Made by a program: the position numbers and the translations under genes
Source of the DNA: Patiria pectinifera
Lineage: Eukaryota > Echinodermata > Asteroidea > Valvatida > Asterinidae
Direction: 5' to 3'
NCBI GenBank assembly: GCA_029964075.1
Contig: CM057150.1
Span: forward strand, 248,001 to 312,000
Length of the DNA: 64,000 nt
Notes under the pieces: model-generated
Databases searched by the model: none
The model's input: only the letters and a program-made list of their open reading frames with translations
Told to the model about the DNA's origin: nothing
Part shown: positions 1 to 15,545 of the stretch, in pieces
How positions within the stretch are numbered: position 1 is the first letter of the stretch
Layout: the number at the start of each line of letters is the position of its first letter

Positions 1-1789
<1,789 letters not shown>

Positions 1790-3843
1790 CTACAGCATTG
1801 CAAGAATTATGTTTTGGGTTTTTTTTGGTTTTTTGCAACACGGCGCTAAGCATCACCCGAGTTCAGCATCACCAGAGTTATTACACTGCCATCTATGGCA
1901 AAATTAAAGCATTTGTGATCTGATGTTGCCATTTAATTGAATCAAACTAGGATTATTAAATCAACAAAACCATTTCTCACCACTCTTTTTGTTTTGCCTT
2001 TTCAAACTTTAACTTCTCCAATCAATGTCACATTCTTGTATGGATTACATGTATGTGCATAACGTCACCTCTCAGTGATGATAATGTAAACTATACTGTG
2101 TGCACCCATGCTTAGGAGTGCTCCTCGTACCTCAAAAGGCTTAACGTTTGTGCACATTGAACATTTCCAATTGTTTACTAGTTGTGCACACTCACTGAAT
2201 GTAGACTTGTGATATACTCTAGCCTGGGGGTCATAGGTCACAGAGTGTCATCTAGAGATCCAGCATGGAGTACCTCAAGTTTGTGAAAAAAATGGAACAC
2301 GTTTGTTCTTCCTAAGAAGCCCAAAAGTCAGTGTAACAAATGTATAAATACAAACTAGAACCTTATTTGCAAAGATTGTTGTGGTAGCATAAGAATAGTG
2401 ATGCTGAAAGTGTAAATATTTATTTCTTCCCGGATTTGCTTCTGACCATGCTCCATGACCCTTATTTACATAGGTCATTATTTAAGTTCAGTGTGCCTCT
2501 CTGTGATGAGCCAGAATCCTAAATGTGCAGTTGGTGTCTCTGACCCCAGCAAGAACTCGTTGATTTCCCAGATATTAAAGCCTTAAATTTCTAATATAGA
2601 AGTGAAGTTTCAAACTAAGTCTTCTTTTGGAGCATCTTGCATTAATTGATTGTTTTTGTACCAAACTATAAAACGGAACATATCACCAGAAGTAATTAAG
2701 TAGCGAAATGAAGAAATGGCAAAATTGGGAATGTTATTTTCAGCCATGCAACTAGGAATTTAGAGAAAAAAATGAGGAAATTCCAAACCATTCAAGACTT
2801 TGTGTAGCATTTTTTTTTATTTGTAATGGCATTCATGAGAAGAAAAAAGTTCTCATCGCCAATTATCAATCTGACTCATTTTCGTGGAGAGGCTTTTCAT
2901 TTGTAATTCATTTAAGAAATTAGAAAACTGGCAAAAGTCTGACCTACAGAATACTTGACATTTGTAAAGACATACTAAATAGAAAAATAAATATGAAATT
3001 GAATTGTTTGAAGAAAACAACAAATGTCTATTTTGTCTCAAAATGAGTTATTTAACTTTCCACAGAAATCCATCTCGAATCTGTCCCTGTAAAAATCTAC
3101 ATGTATGTATTATATACCACTGTACACCTCCAAATGGGTGCAATGTCGAGTCTTTCAGGAAGGCTTTGTATTCAAACGACTGTATACTTCACATTCCCAA
3201 CCTAACTGCCTGCATTTCAAGGCATACAATGTTTACCACTAAAAACTAGTGGTCAAAGTGACCAAAAAAGAAAAAGAAAAAAAATTGAAAAAAAAATTAA
3301 TAATCTGTCGTGAAACTAATAAATGAAATGTGAGGCGTTCTGGCAAAATGAGACGGAATTGGGCAGTTGTTGAAATGAGGATTTGCGGGTAATACGACAG
3401 AACAAAATTCTCCTTACAATACTGTTTGCTGCACTTCAATTGGATATTGCGTTGACAAGTTATGACTGCTTAAAAAAAATTTTTTTTAAATTTTTCTCTA
3501 CTGTGGCGTGTGCCCAGTTCCGTTTCATTTTGCCAGAAAGCCTCGCAAATTGTAACTGACAAAACGGCCAAGACAGGGCAAAAGATGCTTTCAAAAAGCC
3601 ATTATATCATGTTTCTGCACATTGCATACTAGCAACATGTAGAGATGATTGTTTCCTATCTTGTTTCCCATCAAAGGTTCACACAGCCCCTGTTTGCCTC
3701 GACTAGATCCATCTAGATATGCCCGTATTAAGACCTCCAATCTTAAGATTTCTTTTCATTGACTGGGAAGGCTGAGTCTAGCTCACTACAAACCATGACA
3801 TCAAGTTTATGACAGAAACAAGTCCAACTCTTAAAAGAACCAT
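1790..3843. other. Convergent intergenic region, NDUFS2 to ZNHIT2
   Basis: About 2 kb of AT-rich sequence between two 3' ends. It should hold both 3' UTRs. The ATTAAA at 1903-1908 (+) is the best polyadenylation candidate for NDUFS2. I see no open frame with splice support, no structured repeat and no RNA gene. Confidence 0.6.
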
Positions 3844-6800
3844 TCAGCTGAGTTCCTCAATGAGCGTGTGTTTTGCTTTTGTTTTTGCCGGTGGTTTTGT
3901 TCCGCCCCATTGCTTCTCAAGAGTTGACTTGGTTGCACTGTGCTGCTCATCCAACAATCTTCTTGATCCTGGAAAAAAACAAAGTCATAAAAAGCCATGT
4001 TAGAAAAAAATTGTTTGTCATCCAAGGAGGATGAAATCTCTTGATAAAAGATTTACAAACAAGATGCTTTCTTAATTTGAAAAAACAATCATAACTTTGC
4101 ATGTTTGAATTCTGGAACTTTTCAGTTTTCTCAATTTCAAAGCTTTAGAACAAAAATGGATGGAAACAAATGTGATGAAAATTAACGCAATGAAAATTAC
4201 TTGCTAAGTCAGTATACACTGACCATACTAGAACTCAAACAATTATCTGAGTACATGTATTTGTAATTGAACATATGCCATGTATGTTGAGTCTTGTATC
4301 ATCAACTCGATCCTAGATAAGCAGGTCACTTACTGTACATGGCGTCCACTTCAAGCAGCAGGATTCTAGGCTTGTCTTGATTGTCTGTTAACCAAGCCAG
4401 AAAGAACTCTAGTTTCTTCTGGCAATTGAAGCAAGTCTTTGGAAGCAGTGACTTGCTCTCTGATGGACCAGCCTTTGATTGCTTGGGGTCTTCTGCATCC
4501 CCGTGGATTGAGGACTTCTTGGATTCTATGGAAACAAATTATGAAGAGTTCATCTTAGACAAAGCAAACCTCTAATCCACTTTGGCTGCTCCAAACAACT
4601 GATGAGTAAGCAGGTGTTGGGGATATCAGACCTTCTTTCCCGCTTAAGATGAACATAAAATAGCCGCCAGATATTCCTTAGACTATTACAAACATTAAAT
4701 AGCGGTTAATAGCCATCTCCATACCTTTGACAAGTTTTTTTTTCTGGTAGGTAGTTGGACATAAAGGATCGATGCATCAGATGCTGCTTCTTACAGGGTA
4801 ACAAACATGAAATAGCTACCTGTTATTCTGTAAATAATTACAAACATGAAACAGCTGTCTTCTACTGCTAAGAGAATAACTAACGTGAAAAATCCTTATA
4901 GACTTACTTTTGACTAGTTGTTTTCTTGCTGCTCCCAATAATTGATGTAAGTCTGATAGAGCTGATTGGACGTAACTGATTGGTGCATCAGATGCTGCTC
5001 CGAGGAGAATGTGGACCACGTCTTGAAGAATGGAGGTGGAAAACGTGTTGCTAGTTGACAGCGACTAGAAAATGAATGAAAACACGGACAAATATTACAA
5101 GGCTTTGTTAAACACCCACTACTTTCAAAATGACTTGTACTACAATGGGTGGTGTGCTTCATACGCATAAAAAATGACAATGATTGTAGTTGCCATTGAC
5201 GTATCTCTTGCGTTTAAAACATAAAGAGGTTCCATTATTGTTCAGGCCATAACCTATTTAAGTATTATAATACTAATATATTAGTATAACCATAAACAGC
5301 AAACTCTTCACTGAGGTACATCAGGTCACTTACATTATAGGCTCCGTGTGCCAACAAAGAGGGCGCGTTTTTACCTCTTTTGAGAGCTCCGTGGACAGGA
5401 CACACAGCGTGCGTGTACTGTACTGCACTGGTTCACGCACGAATTCCTAAATGTACAAAAGTTATAGCCACCGCGTCTTCACGTGAGCGTCAGGTGTCGT
5501 CGGCGCAGGAATACGTTCAAATTCAACTTGCGAAGGTCTCAAAGACTAATCCTCGCCCCCAATAACTTTGGCCTACCCAGCAGATGGATCGGAAACCAGT
5601 CTAGGTCAACCCCCAACTCTCCTTTTCTGGCCTTTGATAGGGTACTTTTGCACGGATCCCGTAGTGAGGTTAGTAAATTGTATTAATGAAACTCCCAACT
5701 ACGCATGAAATCAGAACTGTATGGGATCTGAACTGTTCTGCTATAGACTCCCAGCATGTGACTGCTCTCAATGGAGGGACACATTGCATCTGTACATTAA
5801 TTAGCATGCGTATGGTGCAAAGTAACAGTGATTGATTGCATCCTAAATGCGCACACAAACTCTTTGCTCTGTGAGCATCAGTCAAACCATGACACTAACT
5901 TAAAACGTGAAACTACTCTTATTTGGAACCGAATGGGGGGGGGGGGAGGGGTTCTTACGCATAGAGTCCTTTACTCCAGGAATCTCATGCAATGATGAAA
6001 ATGCTGTTTGCATAGCAATACAACTATACATTGTATGCCCACCTTTGATGCATTGTGTAGTGCACTTGCCAGGGATTCTTCCGTTCCATTGTAGTTTGCA
6101 TTGTCATTCAGTGTGGCCGACACTTCAAGTAGGTTCTGTGGAAAGATACAAGGAATTTACCTTCATAGTTGGGTGGTCTTAATACTATATACTACCTGAA
6201 TTATCATCCCATTCAGTGTGATTAAAGTCTGAATTGACACGGTTTGTCATCGTCACCAAAATGAGTGCACTGTTGCCAATTAATTATATACAATGATTTT
6301 CTCATAGACTATCGATTGTAGATGGACACAAAATTGAGGTAAATGATGATAGTAAAGGAAATACCAAACAAATCTTCAGCCGTCAAGACTTAAAGAACCT
6401 GCAAAAGTTAAAATGAGGCAGAACAGGCAAGCAAGAGGGCCAACGAGTAAGTTGTCCGGCCCAAATAATGCATTCAACTTGTGACCTCTTGATCTCGCTC
6501 AGTCCAACTTGGACACACCCATTCAAACAGCATTATTCTTTGTGAAAAATGTCTCAAGTTTGGAGAGGTGTACTTCCTTTCAGTTATAAATGATAACAAA
6601 TCCCTGTGCCTAACTTTAATAGATTTCCTTGCATTCCAACAGAAATCTGGACATGTGTATGTCCACCCCAAAATATAACATTGTACCTGAGCCACTTGTA
6701 TGGGTAAGTCGTTGTGTGTTCCATTGTAGAATCTGACTACACATGCATAGCTGTAGCTGATCAGATTACATCAGAAAAACAACAAGTTGTGAAGAGGTTT

Positions 6801-9800
6801 CTTTATCTTTCATATTTTAATGCAACAGCTTATTATCTCTGTGCATACAGAGCCCTCTTGTGGCTGAAATGAGATTTTTTTTGGTGAAGTTCTGAAAGAT
6901 TTCTGAAGCGCCACACGTTATTATTGACTCTGCTCAAAACTAATATTGCTCTGAAAAAATCCACAAGTGAAGGGTTTATGAAATGTAAGACACTGCTTTT
7001 TCTCTTTTCAGCAAGATGGTCATCTGTGATGAATGTCGGGCATTGTTCATTTGTCGTTGAAATCTTAGAAAATATAATCACTGTTGAAATATAAAATATA
7101 TAGAACAATTAAACAAAGTAAAGGATACAGGACATTCAGTAGATTGTACATCACACACTCTGACGGTTTCTTGTTTCGTAGCAAATCACTCAATTTTGGA
7201 ATCGTCTTGAGAATAGGAGGACAATCGCATGTAGTCGATAATTCCCTCGAAATCTCTTCTTCAGTCGTGTCTTCATCATTCAAACCCAAATCTTTGGCCA
7301 TTTTGGCCAAATCTACTTCAATCTCATCAGCGTATGATGGTTCTTTGGGCTTTTCTGGGGGCGGAGTTGACTGAGGTGGAGTTGGGGGTGATGGGTCAAT
7401 GCCAATTTCTTTGACTAAGCTTTGGTCCTATTTCGGGGAAAAAATATAGGCCTAAAGATGAGCAACGATAACATGAATTATATACTGCATTCTGCTGGTG
7501 GACAGCAGTGTCTCCAGAAAGATTTAGTTGTTTCATATGAGCACAAGCTCTACTTACATTTAACATTTTATAAGACAAATCACAATAATGATAAATGGTG
7601 AAAGTTGGCAACAAGTATTTTCAGCATTCGTATCTGAAATTCAGCTTAGAATAACTACTTGACTTATTGTGCACTGTGAGTTGATAATAAAGGCTCAAAT
7701 TGGTGTCCACCATAACTGACAAGCCGATATTTTGGTTAAATATCAGAGCACACTGTTTTAATTCCTTCAAATTAAACGAATAAATGTCACGCTTAATCTG
7801 TACAGTAACCCTTTCATAGAGTTACTTGAATGGAACTGTGCATCACACTGTATTGACAGAGATGCATTTTAATATTGGATTTTGATGACTTACATGTTGT
7901 TCCCACCATGCCTTCCAGATTGGCACCAAGTTGCCCAGTTTGCCTGCATGCAACACTGACTCAAACTCTCTCCTCTCTCTCTCAGTCAGTCGCTCCCAGA
8001 TCAGATCGGTATCCTTGTCTGTCCAAGAATATACAGCAAATAAGAAAGGACTGTCAAGGTCAAACTACTGACAGATGATAAAGTCAGTGGCTGGGGAGGA
8101 GGCAAGGGGATGTGGAATGGCAGAGTGGTAATCAGGAATCGTCAGTTGCACCACGAAGTGACCTATCATGAGCACAATGTCCACAGACGATGTGTCACTT
8201 TATGTGCACCCGATGACATGTAGGTAAGTCTGGAGGAAGGCTGGTGGGCAGGGAGGCGGACAAGTCAAGACAGGGAAAGCAGAAAGGCAAATAGGCAAGT
8301 GGGAGGCAGGGAGGTAGGTAATCAGTGCAGGAGGTGGGTCATCAGGAGAATAGACTTGGGTACCTCCTCCATATTGAGAAAAGATTTCAGTCCCACCCAG
8401 GAATTCTGATTCTATTCAGAATTGATTCTAAATTTACTCATCAACAAATTTAAGGGAAAATCCTCAGTAATTACACTTATGACAAATACTGACTAAATCA
8501 CCATTGTAATGCATGTCTCAAAATAGACCATTAACATAGACTTTGTTTTGAAGTGCATGGAATATATTCTTTGGGGAATCGTTACTGGGAATTGAATTCT
8601 CACAAAAAGTGAAGTATTAATGTAATTGATTGTGAGACGGAGATATCCATGCCTAATGGAGTAAGGGTTGTAGGCAGGAATGTGGGTCAGCAAACAGGCT
8701 ACAGAGAGAGGTAGCCAATCAGGCAAGGGAACAAGCAGAAACGGAAGCAGACTGGTAAGCAGGGAGGTAAGCAGACTGATAAGTAGGGAGGTAAGCCGAC
8801 TGATAAGTAGGGAGGTAAGCAGGGAGGTAAGCAAGGAGGTCAGCAGTCTGGTAAGCAGGGAGGTAAGCAGGGAGGTAAGCAGTCTGGTAAGTAGGGCAGT
8901 AAGCAGGCTGGTGAGCAGGGAGGTAAGCAGGCTGGTAAGCAGGGAGGTAAGCAGTCTGGTAAGCAGGGAGGTGAGCAGGGAGATAAGCAGGCTGGTAAGC
9001 AGGGAGGTAAGCAGACTGGTAATAAGCAGGGAGGTAAGCAGGGAGGTAGTTAGGCAAGAGGGTAGGTAAGACAGGATTGGGAGGGAAGATTCTACAAATT
9101 CCACGGGCAATATGCTGTGTGTTTTCAATTGCTATTATAATTCAATACTGGGTTATGCCCTTCACTATAAGAATTTCATTATCACTCTACACTCTTCCCA
9201 GCATAAAATTCTGTCATGCAAAATATTGCTGTTATTTTAACCGATCCTAGTACCTAGATCTAGTCCTGCCATTCTCTCTGCCAATGTCTCAGTAGCTTCA
9301 TCCTCCTCCTCCTCCTCCTCTTCATTGATCTCCGCCCCTTCCTCATCAAACAGAGGTTTGTATTCAGCATCAACTCTCTGTAGAATCTCAAGCATCTTCT
9401 TACGATCTTCTTCACTGAAACACAGGATTGTGTGAATATATTTTGATAATTGAGTAGTTCTTTGGCAGTCACTTGCAGATAATTATTGTACATGCACAAT
9501 ATTCATGCAGTAACCATCAGTCAAAAGAAACTCATTGTTTGATTGCATTATAATCAATGTATATGTAGTAGTTAAGTCCATCACAAGTCCGTCACAAGTC
9601 AATCACAAGTCCATTCACAAATCACAGGGGATGAACAACAAGAAAGGAATGCTTGATTCACGGTTCATTTCAATAGCTTGTGACTTGAGACTGAAGGACT
9701 GGTGATGGACTTGTGATGGGCTGGACTACAACACAGATTTTAAGGAAACAAGTATTTAAATAATCGATTTGCTTTCATAAAATTCACTTGATATCAGCAA

Positions 9801-12368
9801 TGACATAATGAAGGTGGTGAGTGCATTTCACTTGTAAGAAGTCTGATGTGTCATTTACATGGTTAAACATTTCAATTAAAAAACATTTTATATCCATTTA
9901 CAAAGTGTGCAAATTGTTTAAACGAAACCTGAACTATAAAAAAGGGAGAGGCTTCATTCACGCGATTTTCCTTTCAGTTAAACAAACATAACACAAATAT
10001 CAATTGATATTTTCAAACCTATTGCTTCACAAAACCTTAGAAGCACTGCAAAACTTGATTACATTCGGGAATAAATAGGGTTAAATTGTTAAGTTTTCAA
10101 TGATAACTAGAGTGCCTGCTATTTATTATGTCAATCATTGTTGATCTATTATGCCAATCATGCCCATCTATGATTGCAGACAAACATGTATTCGTGAAAT
10201 GGTTAAATATTTGTGAAATGGTTAAATATTAATTAGAACATTTAAATGTTCAAGCTAAACATTTGCAAAATGAAATGCAAAATCAATAAGAATAGTAAGA
10301 ATATGACATACCTCCCCTTTTTGTTTTTCATCACCTCCATGAAGTTGTTTTTGTAAAACTTTTCTGAGCAACCGGCATGCTTCCCACCCCGATAGCATGA
10401 CAGGGAGCAGTAGAATATGCCGCAACGAGGACATTTGTATTTGGAGGACTCCTTGAGACATCTAGAAAAAAGATGAAAATAAATCTTCAAGACATTTAGA
10501 CACATTATTATTAGGCCAATCAGTATTGATGACAGCTAATAAAACAGAGAGCATTTTATGGTAAGTTTCTGGGATAGGTTTGATGGAGAAAACAAGCAAG
10601 TTAAAAATTCAACATCTTCCCTGTAACTTTGCAAAGCTAAGGAACAATCCATCCAAGTAAAGACAAGATATCTTAAACCAGGCAAAATTCACTTTCTGTT
10701 TTAAAATTTGATGTATATTAACCAAAATGGGTTGGGTTTGAGTGATGAACACCACCAAAGAATGCAATGTTAGGGGACCTGCCCATTGATCTCTACATTA
10801 AACATCTGAATATTTCATTGGCTATTGCTTAAAAGTTTAAGTTAGGCCAATAAAAAGAATAGTTCTGCTTTTGGTACCCGACCGACCCTACATATATTTT
10901 TAGGCTGTGACCTTAAAAATGTTATCGGCAAGTCAAAAAAATATATAATTATAAATGAAACAATAAATTAAAAGAAATCCTGTTGTCTTTTCTGTCTTCA
11001 CATGTACCTCTCAACAACCATTTTGCGTCAAAATGTTTGTATTTATTTGTTTGCCTACTTACGTGTACATTCGCTATGTTTTTAGAAGAAACCTCTGTTG
11101 CTTTTACAATAACTATTTCACAATTCAATGTCGCGGTGACGATATGAAAACATGTAGCACATGTGAAATGCTCAGGGCAGCGATGACTGGTTCCCGCCAC
11201 GCCGCCAAAGGGCCAAAGATGTCATGATGGAAATGCAGTAACAAGTCTATGCATGGCCCACCACGGTGCACTGTGGCAGGTACGGTCAGATTAGACATCT
11301 GTTCAAAACTGACTTTTGCAGATGAATGTCCAGTACCAAAGTGACTTTTTCTTCAGATAAACTCATGTTAGTTGTAATTTTGAAAGCACTTTCAAAGAAA
11401 ATGTGACTTTCCTACCTTTTTTGCAGTTTGCCATCTTGTTTTTTGTGTCCTCGTTTTTTACCCCTTAATTTCCCTCATAAATCAAAGCCCTGATCCTCAT
11501 TCCACAAAATTAAATTCGAAATCCCTTAAAATACCCAATCTAATTTAGGGCGCCCATACTCGACAAGCTGTGCTTCTTATGGACCCCCTCCATTTCCATA
11601 CTTAATTGTCCATCTAATTATTGAATTTTTTTCACTACATAATTATTTAAAATGTTATCCATACTCTGTATATATTTTGTTCATTTTCTTGTTTGGAATT
11701 GGAAATAAAGTTAAATAAGTTAAAGTTAAACTTAAAGTTAACTGTTCAAACTTGTCAAGAATTATCAGAATATCCCTTTTGAGTGTCATTTAGTCAGCTG
11801 TTTTGGTGAGTCTTTTATTACCTTATAACGGGGTAACTAAAGGTAAGGATTACCGAAAGTACAATTTTGTTTTGAAAATGTACACTCAGTACCAGACGTA
11901 TCATCACAATTCACAAAGACGTATCCGGTTCGTAAGTGACTTCGTCATACACGCGCACGCACCACTGATTACGAGCGCCCATTGGATAAACACTCAAGTT
12001 GCGTTAACTTCCGGTTCCATTGGTGCCATGCTACACCATGTACAGCAAAGTTGAGATGACGTCACACTTACAAACCGGATAGGAAGACACATACAGCATG
12101 TACTGTGAGCAGGTGAGGGCGCTCTCTAGTCTCTAGTCTGTGCGAGCTTCCTACCCACCATGCGCATACCTTCTTAACCTCGAAAAGATGTTCCCTAAAA
12201 TCCTTGTTTAAGTGTTATGTTAGAGCCGTAAATAAATGCCAATGGTAAAAGACAATGTAAAGTTTTAAAAACTGTTCCTTACAATTCACAAACTTTCGTT
12301 ATTTCTTCGTTTGCAACTGTTTCTTCAGCAGCTCTTTGCGTTGTTAAATCGTTCATGCAGGCTGCCAT
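3844..12368 (-). CDS. ZNHIT2: Zinc finger HIT domain-containing protein 2, complete ten-exon gene
   Basis: Exons, in coding order: 12368-12283, 10461-10312, 9414-9254, 8018-7894, 7427-7129, 6756-6687, 6135-6043, 5064-4908, 4525-4334, 3968-3844. Every intron is gt..ag and all phases join, giving 485 codons plus TGA (human protein about 400). Residues 27-60 form a complete zf-HIT treble clef, VCELCLKESSKYKCPRC then YCSLSCYRGGKHAGC, with ligands C27, C30, C39, C42, C47, C51, H57 and C60. An acidic stretch with seven Glu follows in exon 3, then LIWERLTERERREFE and LVPIWKAWW (exon 4), a Pro-rich linker (exon 5), LLNVLYSYACVVRFYNG across exons 5-6, KLEFFLAWL (exon 9) and the terminal LIEELS. These ZNHIT2-specific blocks separate it from other HIT-finger proteins. 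By family knowledge it bridges the R2TP complex (RUVBL1/2) to U5 snRNP assembly. The start is the first ATG of exon 1. Confidence 0.93.
8748..9046. repeat. 12-bp minisatellite in a ZNHIT2 intron
   Basis: Tandem units of the type GTAAGCAGGGAG, alternating with GTAAGCAG(A/T)CTG and GTAAGCAGGCTG variants, about 25 units, lie in the intron between ZNHIT2 exons 3 and 4. Because 12 is divisible by 3, fortuitous open frames run through it on both strands (Leu-Leu-Thr-Ser on minus, Val-Ser-Arg on plus, Tyr-Leu-Pro-Ala on minus). The adjacent 8225-8345 sequence has loose GGAGGCAGG-type repeats that look like an older, decayed edge. Confidence 0.85.
9575..9722. repeat. Fold-back repeat in a ZNHIT2 intron
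   Basis: The left arm (about 9575-9601), built from CACAAGTC-type short repeats, is the near reverse complement of 9696-9722 with a few mismatches; about 95 bp lie between. It lies in the intron between ZNHIT2 exons 2 and 3. A related run of the same short words occurs at 56640-56696, which suggests a dispersed miniature element. No terminal target duplication could be defined. Confidence 0.5.
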
Positions 12369-13948
12369 CTTGGATTGTTAAGATTAGTCGTCGATAGAGG
12401 GCAGTACATACTGCAGATCGGTCCCGTACTTTGAGAGTTTTCAAACCACGGCCTCATCTCCAGCGGTTTGGGTCTAAGTAGTCCGCAGCGCACCATGAAA
12501 TGATTTTTTTTTGTTTTTAGGGGGGTGGGGGAATATTCCTTATCAAGGAGGCCATACTTTTGAAGAATATGAACTATGACGCCTTCTCAGGGTTGGGCAA
12601 TTTTTGATTATTTATGTTGTTTTTTATTGATATTTTATCAATACATACGGTATTTCCACAGTTAAAACAAAAACAAAAAAACTCATAAATGTTAATATAG
12701 ATGTCCCACATTGACCTATTAAGATGCAAAAAGCATAATAGCCTTAACAAAAAATGGATGAATGGGGTGATGTTTGAATTGGGTGTGGCCTAGGGCGTGG
12801 CCTAGGGCGTGGCTGGGGGCGTGGTAAAGTACACAAAAAACCCGACGCCGGGAGTTTTGTAAAAGTTTGACGGAGGTGTTTGGTAATATAAGGTAGCTGG
12901 CTGATGGATGCACAGGGTAAACTATGTGCAACCTCCTAAGTTTAAGCCTATTTTATGTCTAAAGTAAACGAAAATACTCTAAATTTTAGCTGCGTTCCTG
13001 AAGCAGAACAGGAACCGATTTTGAGCCAAAATCAGCTCCCGAAAAGGTCCAAAAATCTCATGAGTCCTTAAGCCGAACTTGAAGACGAAATTATCAAGGT
13101 TGAGCCGATGATATTTGCAATAATATACCGTTTTTCTGTTTCCCCAAGCAAAATTGATCCAGTTTATTTTACAAAAGAAAAAAGATACGAACTGACAAAT
13201 ACATTAATTAGAATGAAACTCTAGGCCCAAAATCTTACCGTGCAAGGAAATTGACTGACAATGACAATCATATCAAACCAACGAAATAACTGAAAATAAG
13301 TACAGTGATGTAGAAGTAGTGTCCATTCGTTTTAAACGTACGCAGGACGGGCATTTACGTCTAAGCCAATGAAAAGCTTTGCTTGCCACACTTCACCCAC
13401 AGTTACCGCCCACCGTGACCGTCTACTGCCTTACTTTTATTATTCAAATTGTTCGCTGCTTATATTAATCATGATAGCAATGCAAGAGGATTCCAACTCG
13501 ATCGTTGAGCGGTACAAAAATCTAAATAACAAAAGAGGATCTCTTACAATTAAAGCTGGATGGCACAATGCCTGCTGAATCTCTCTATCGAAGCAATTTT
13601 GCAAGTTCATGTACATTGTACATGATGAGTTTTGAAAAAAAATGTAGTCGGTAAAGCAAACAGAATACGCACGTAATTAGTCTAGTGCAGGTATATGAAT
13701 TCAAACTAAAGGGTGTCACATCAGCATATAAGCCCTGTACATACTGCCTTTCCACGGTCACTCATGTTCCTTTCTGTATGTTATTAATTTCTGTTATTGA
13801 TAAGTGTACCCCCTGTTAATTTTTTTCTCGACGAAGATTTGGCTTTTCAACACACTATTTTTCGGTTTTTTCTGCACGGGCATATTTTGTTTGCCTGCAC
13901 CTTTGCCAAGATTGCGCCACAATAGAATCTATTCTGAAGGCTTACGTA
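12369..13948. other. ZNHIT2 5' flank and intergenic DNA
   Basis: The ZNHIT2 promoter should lie just above 12368 (about 12370-12450), but no TATA box is evident. A short GC-rich tandem repeat, GTGGCCTAGGGC-like, sits at 12783-12823. The rest is AT-rich with no supported exon. Confidence 0.5.
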
Positions 13949-14333
13949 CAGTCAGTATTCAGATTAACAATCCACTTGGAACGTAAGGAAAGAAAAAGGC
14001 TAAGGAACGTAAGGAAAGAAAAAGGCTAAGGCAGGGTACGAGTGCTACAATAGACACTATTATAAGGGCTTACGCAGGGAACAGTCAGTATTCAGATTAA
14101 CAATACACTTGGAAAGTAAGGAAAGGATAAAGCTAAGGCAGGGTACGAGCGCTACAATAGAAAGTAAGTAGGATTAAAAAGGCTTATGTAGGGAACAGTC
14201 AGTATTCAGATTAACAATACACTCGGAACGCAAGAAAATAATAAGGCTAAGGCAGGGTACGAGTGCTACTTACAAGAACAATAGAAACGGTACGTATAGG
14301 ATTATAAATGCTTACGCAGGGTACAGTCAGACA
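13949..14333. repeat. Imperfect tandem repeat, period about 114-133 bp
   Basis: The word CAGTCAGTATTCAG recurs at 13949, 14082 and 14196, and a partial copy (CAGTCAG) at 14324. Each is followed by AACAAT.CACT.GGAA, then AAGGCTAAGGCAGGGTACGA. The first unit is longer because a block of about 26 bp (GGAACGTAAGGAAAGAAAAA and following bases) is itself duplicated. There is no coding potential. Confidence 0.8.
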
Positions 14334-15094
14334 TATACATTGTATGCCTATAAAAGCTAAAGGCCACTGTCGAGTACCGTGTGAATATATCAATGATGAG
14401 GAGAGGGCACTTGTTTTAAATGCATATCGCCAGGAGTTTGTAAACAAAGAAGATGTTTATGGAGTAAATCATACTAGTTTATCGAGTGAATCACCTTTGT
14501 TTAACGACGCTGAGAAAAAAGTTTGGCTCATTACGTTTAAAATTAACCTTAACTGAATCTCCAAATAAAAAGAAATATTTGTATGAACCGTATTTTTATC
14601 GTATTCTTTTCATAACTAAAAACGAATAAAACTGCTGCAAACTGTTTAAAGAGTACATTGACCTGAAACTACAAATTAACAAACTTAGCTGACCCAAGTT
14701 TCGGCAAGTCCTTCCAATTTTTATTTATAATTATTTATTTATAATACATGTGATAATTGATAACAAGTCTTTTATTTTGTTAATTTCAGTTTTTATTTAT
14801 CGGAGATTATACGATAGAGCTTCAAAGAAACAGACATTTGTTTGTGTTTACTTTTATTGATAGGAAAATAGTTGACAAACTTTGTCGAAAGATTGGTCCG
14901 TGTACATACCGTCCAATCAGTTACCGTTTGAAAATTGTCAAAATAAAACTAAAAAACGAACCCTTTACCGTTTACCCTATTACCATCTTGGTAAAGAAAC
15001 AGAAAAAGGAAATCGTTTACCAGTTTCCGTTTATGCGTCTAAAAAACGAAAACAGAAAAACAAAAGTGTTGTACCTTTTACCATTTTTAAAATT
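14334..15094. other. AT-rich spacer, no feature recognised
   Basis: Between two minisatellites. Short open frames occur, but none has splice or motif support. The last 200 bases already contain decayed relatives of the A-rich repeat that follows. Confidence 0.5.
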
Positions 15095-15545
15095 GTAAAC
15101 AGAAAAATGAAAAAGCAAACCCTTTTCCAATTTTTGGTTTTGGATTTTTGAACAGAAAAATGAAAAAGCAAACCCTTTTCCAAATTTTGGTTTTGGATTT
15201 TTGAACAAAAAAATGAAAAAGCAAACCCTTTTCCAATTTCCGTTTTTGAATTTTTGAAAAGAAAAAAGAAAAAGCCAACCCTTTTACCAGTTTTTGTTTT
15301 AAAATTTTTGAACCAAAAAGAGGAAAAGCAAACCCTTACCCTTGTTTGCTTTCGAATTTGTGGAAAGAAAAAAGAAAAAAGGAACCCCTACCAGTCACCG
15401 TTTTTGATTTTTTCAAAAGAAAAAGAAAAAAGCAAACCCTTTACCCGTTTTTGCATTTGAATTTTTGTAAAGAAAAAACAAAAAGAAAACCCTTTGCCAG
15501 TTACCGTTTTCTAATTTTAAAAAGAAAAAAAGGAAAAGCAAACCC
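15095..15545. repeat. A-rich 53-bp minisatellite
   Basis: Units of the type AGAAAAATGAAAAAGCAAAC, then CCTTTTCCAATTTTTGGTTT, then GGATTTTTGAAC, recur with starts at about 15101, 15154, 15207 and 15260, an exact 53-bp spacing, then continue to about 15545 with drift. About nine units. The open frames in it on both strands (Lys-rich on plus, Phe-rich on minus) follow from composition. Confidence 0.85.

Noticed and set aside
6474-6695. A 73-codon minus-strand frame as an extra ZNHIT2 exon
   Set aside because: The exon at 6687-6756 joins 6043-6135 exactly in phase 0, leaving no room for it; the frame is intronic.
8493-9128. A 211-codon Leu-Leu-Thr-Ser protein on minus and a Val-Ser-Arg frame on plus
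   Set aside because: Both are shadows of the 12-bp minisatellite inside a ZNHIT2 intron.
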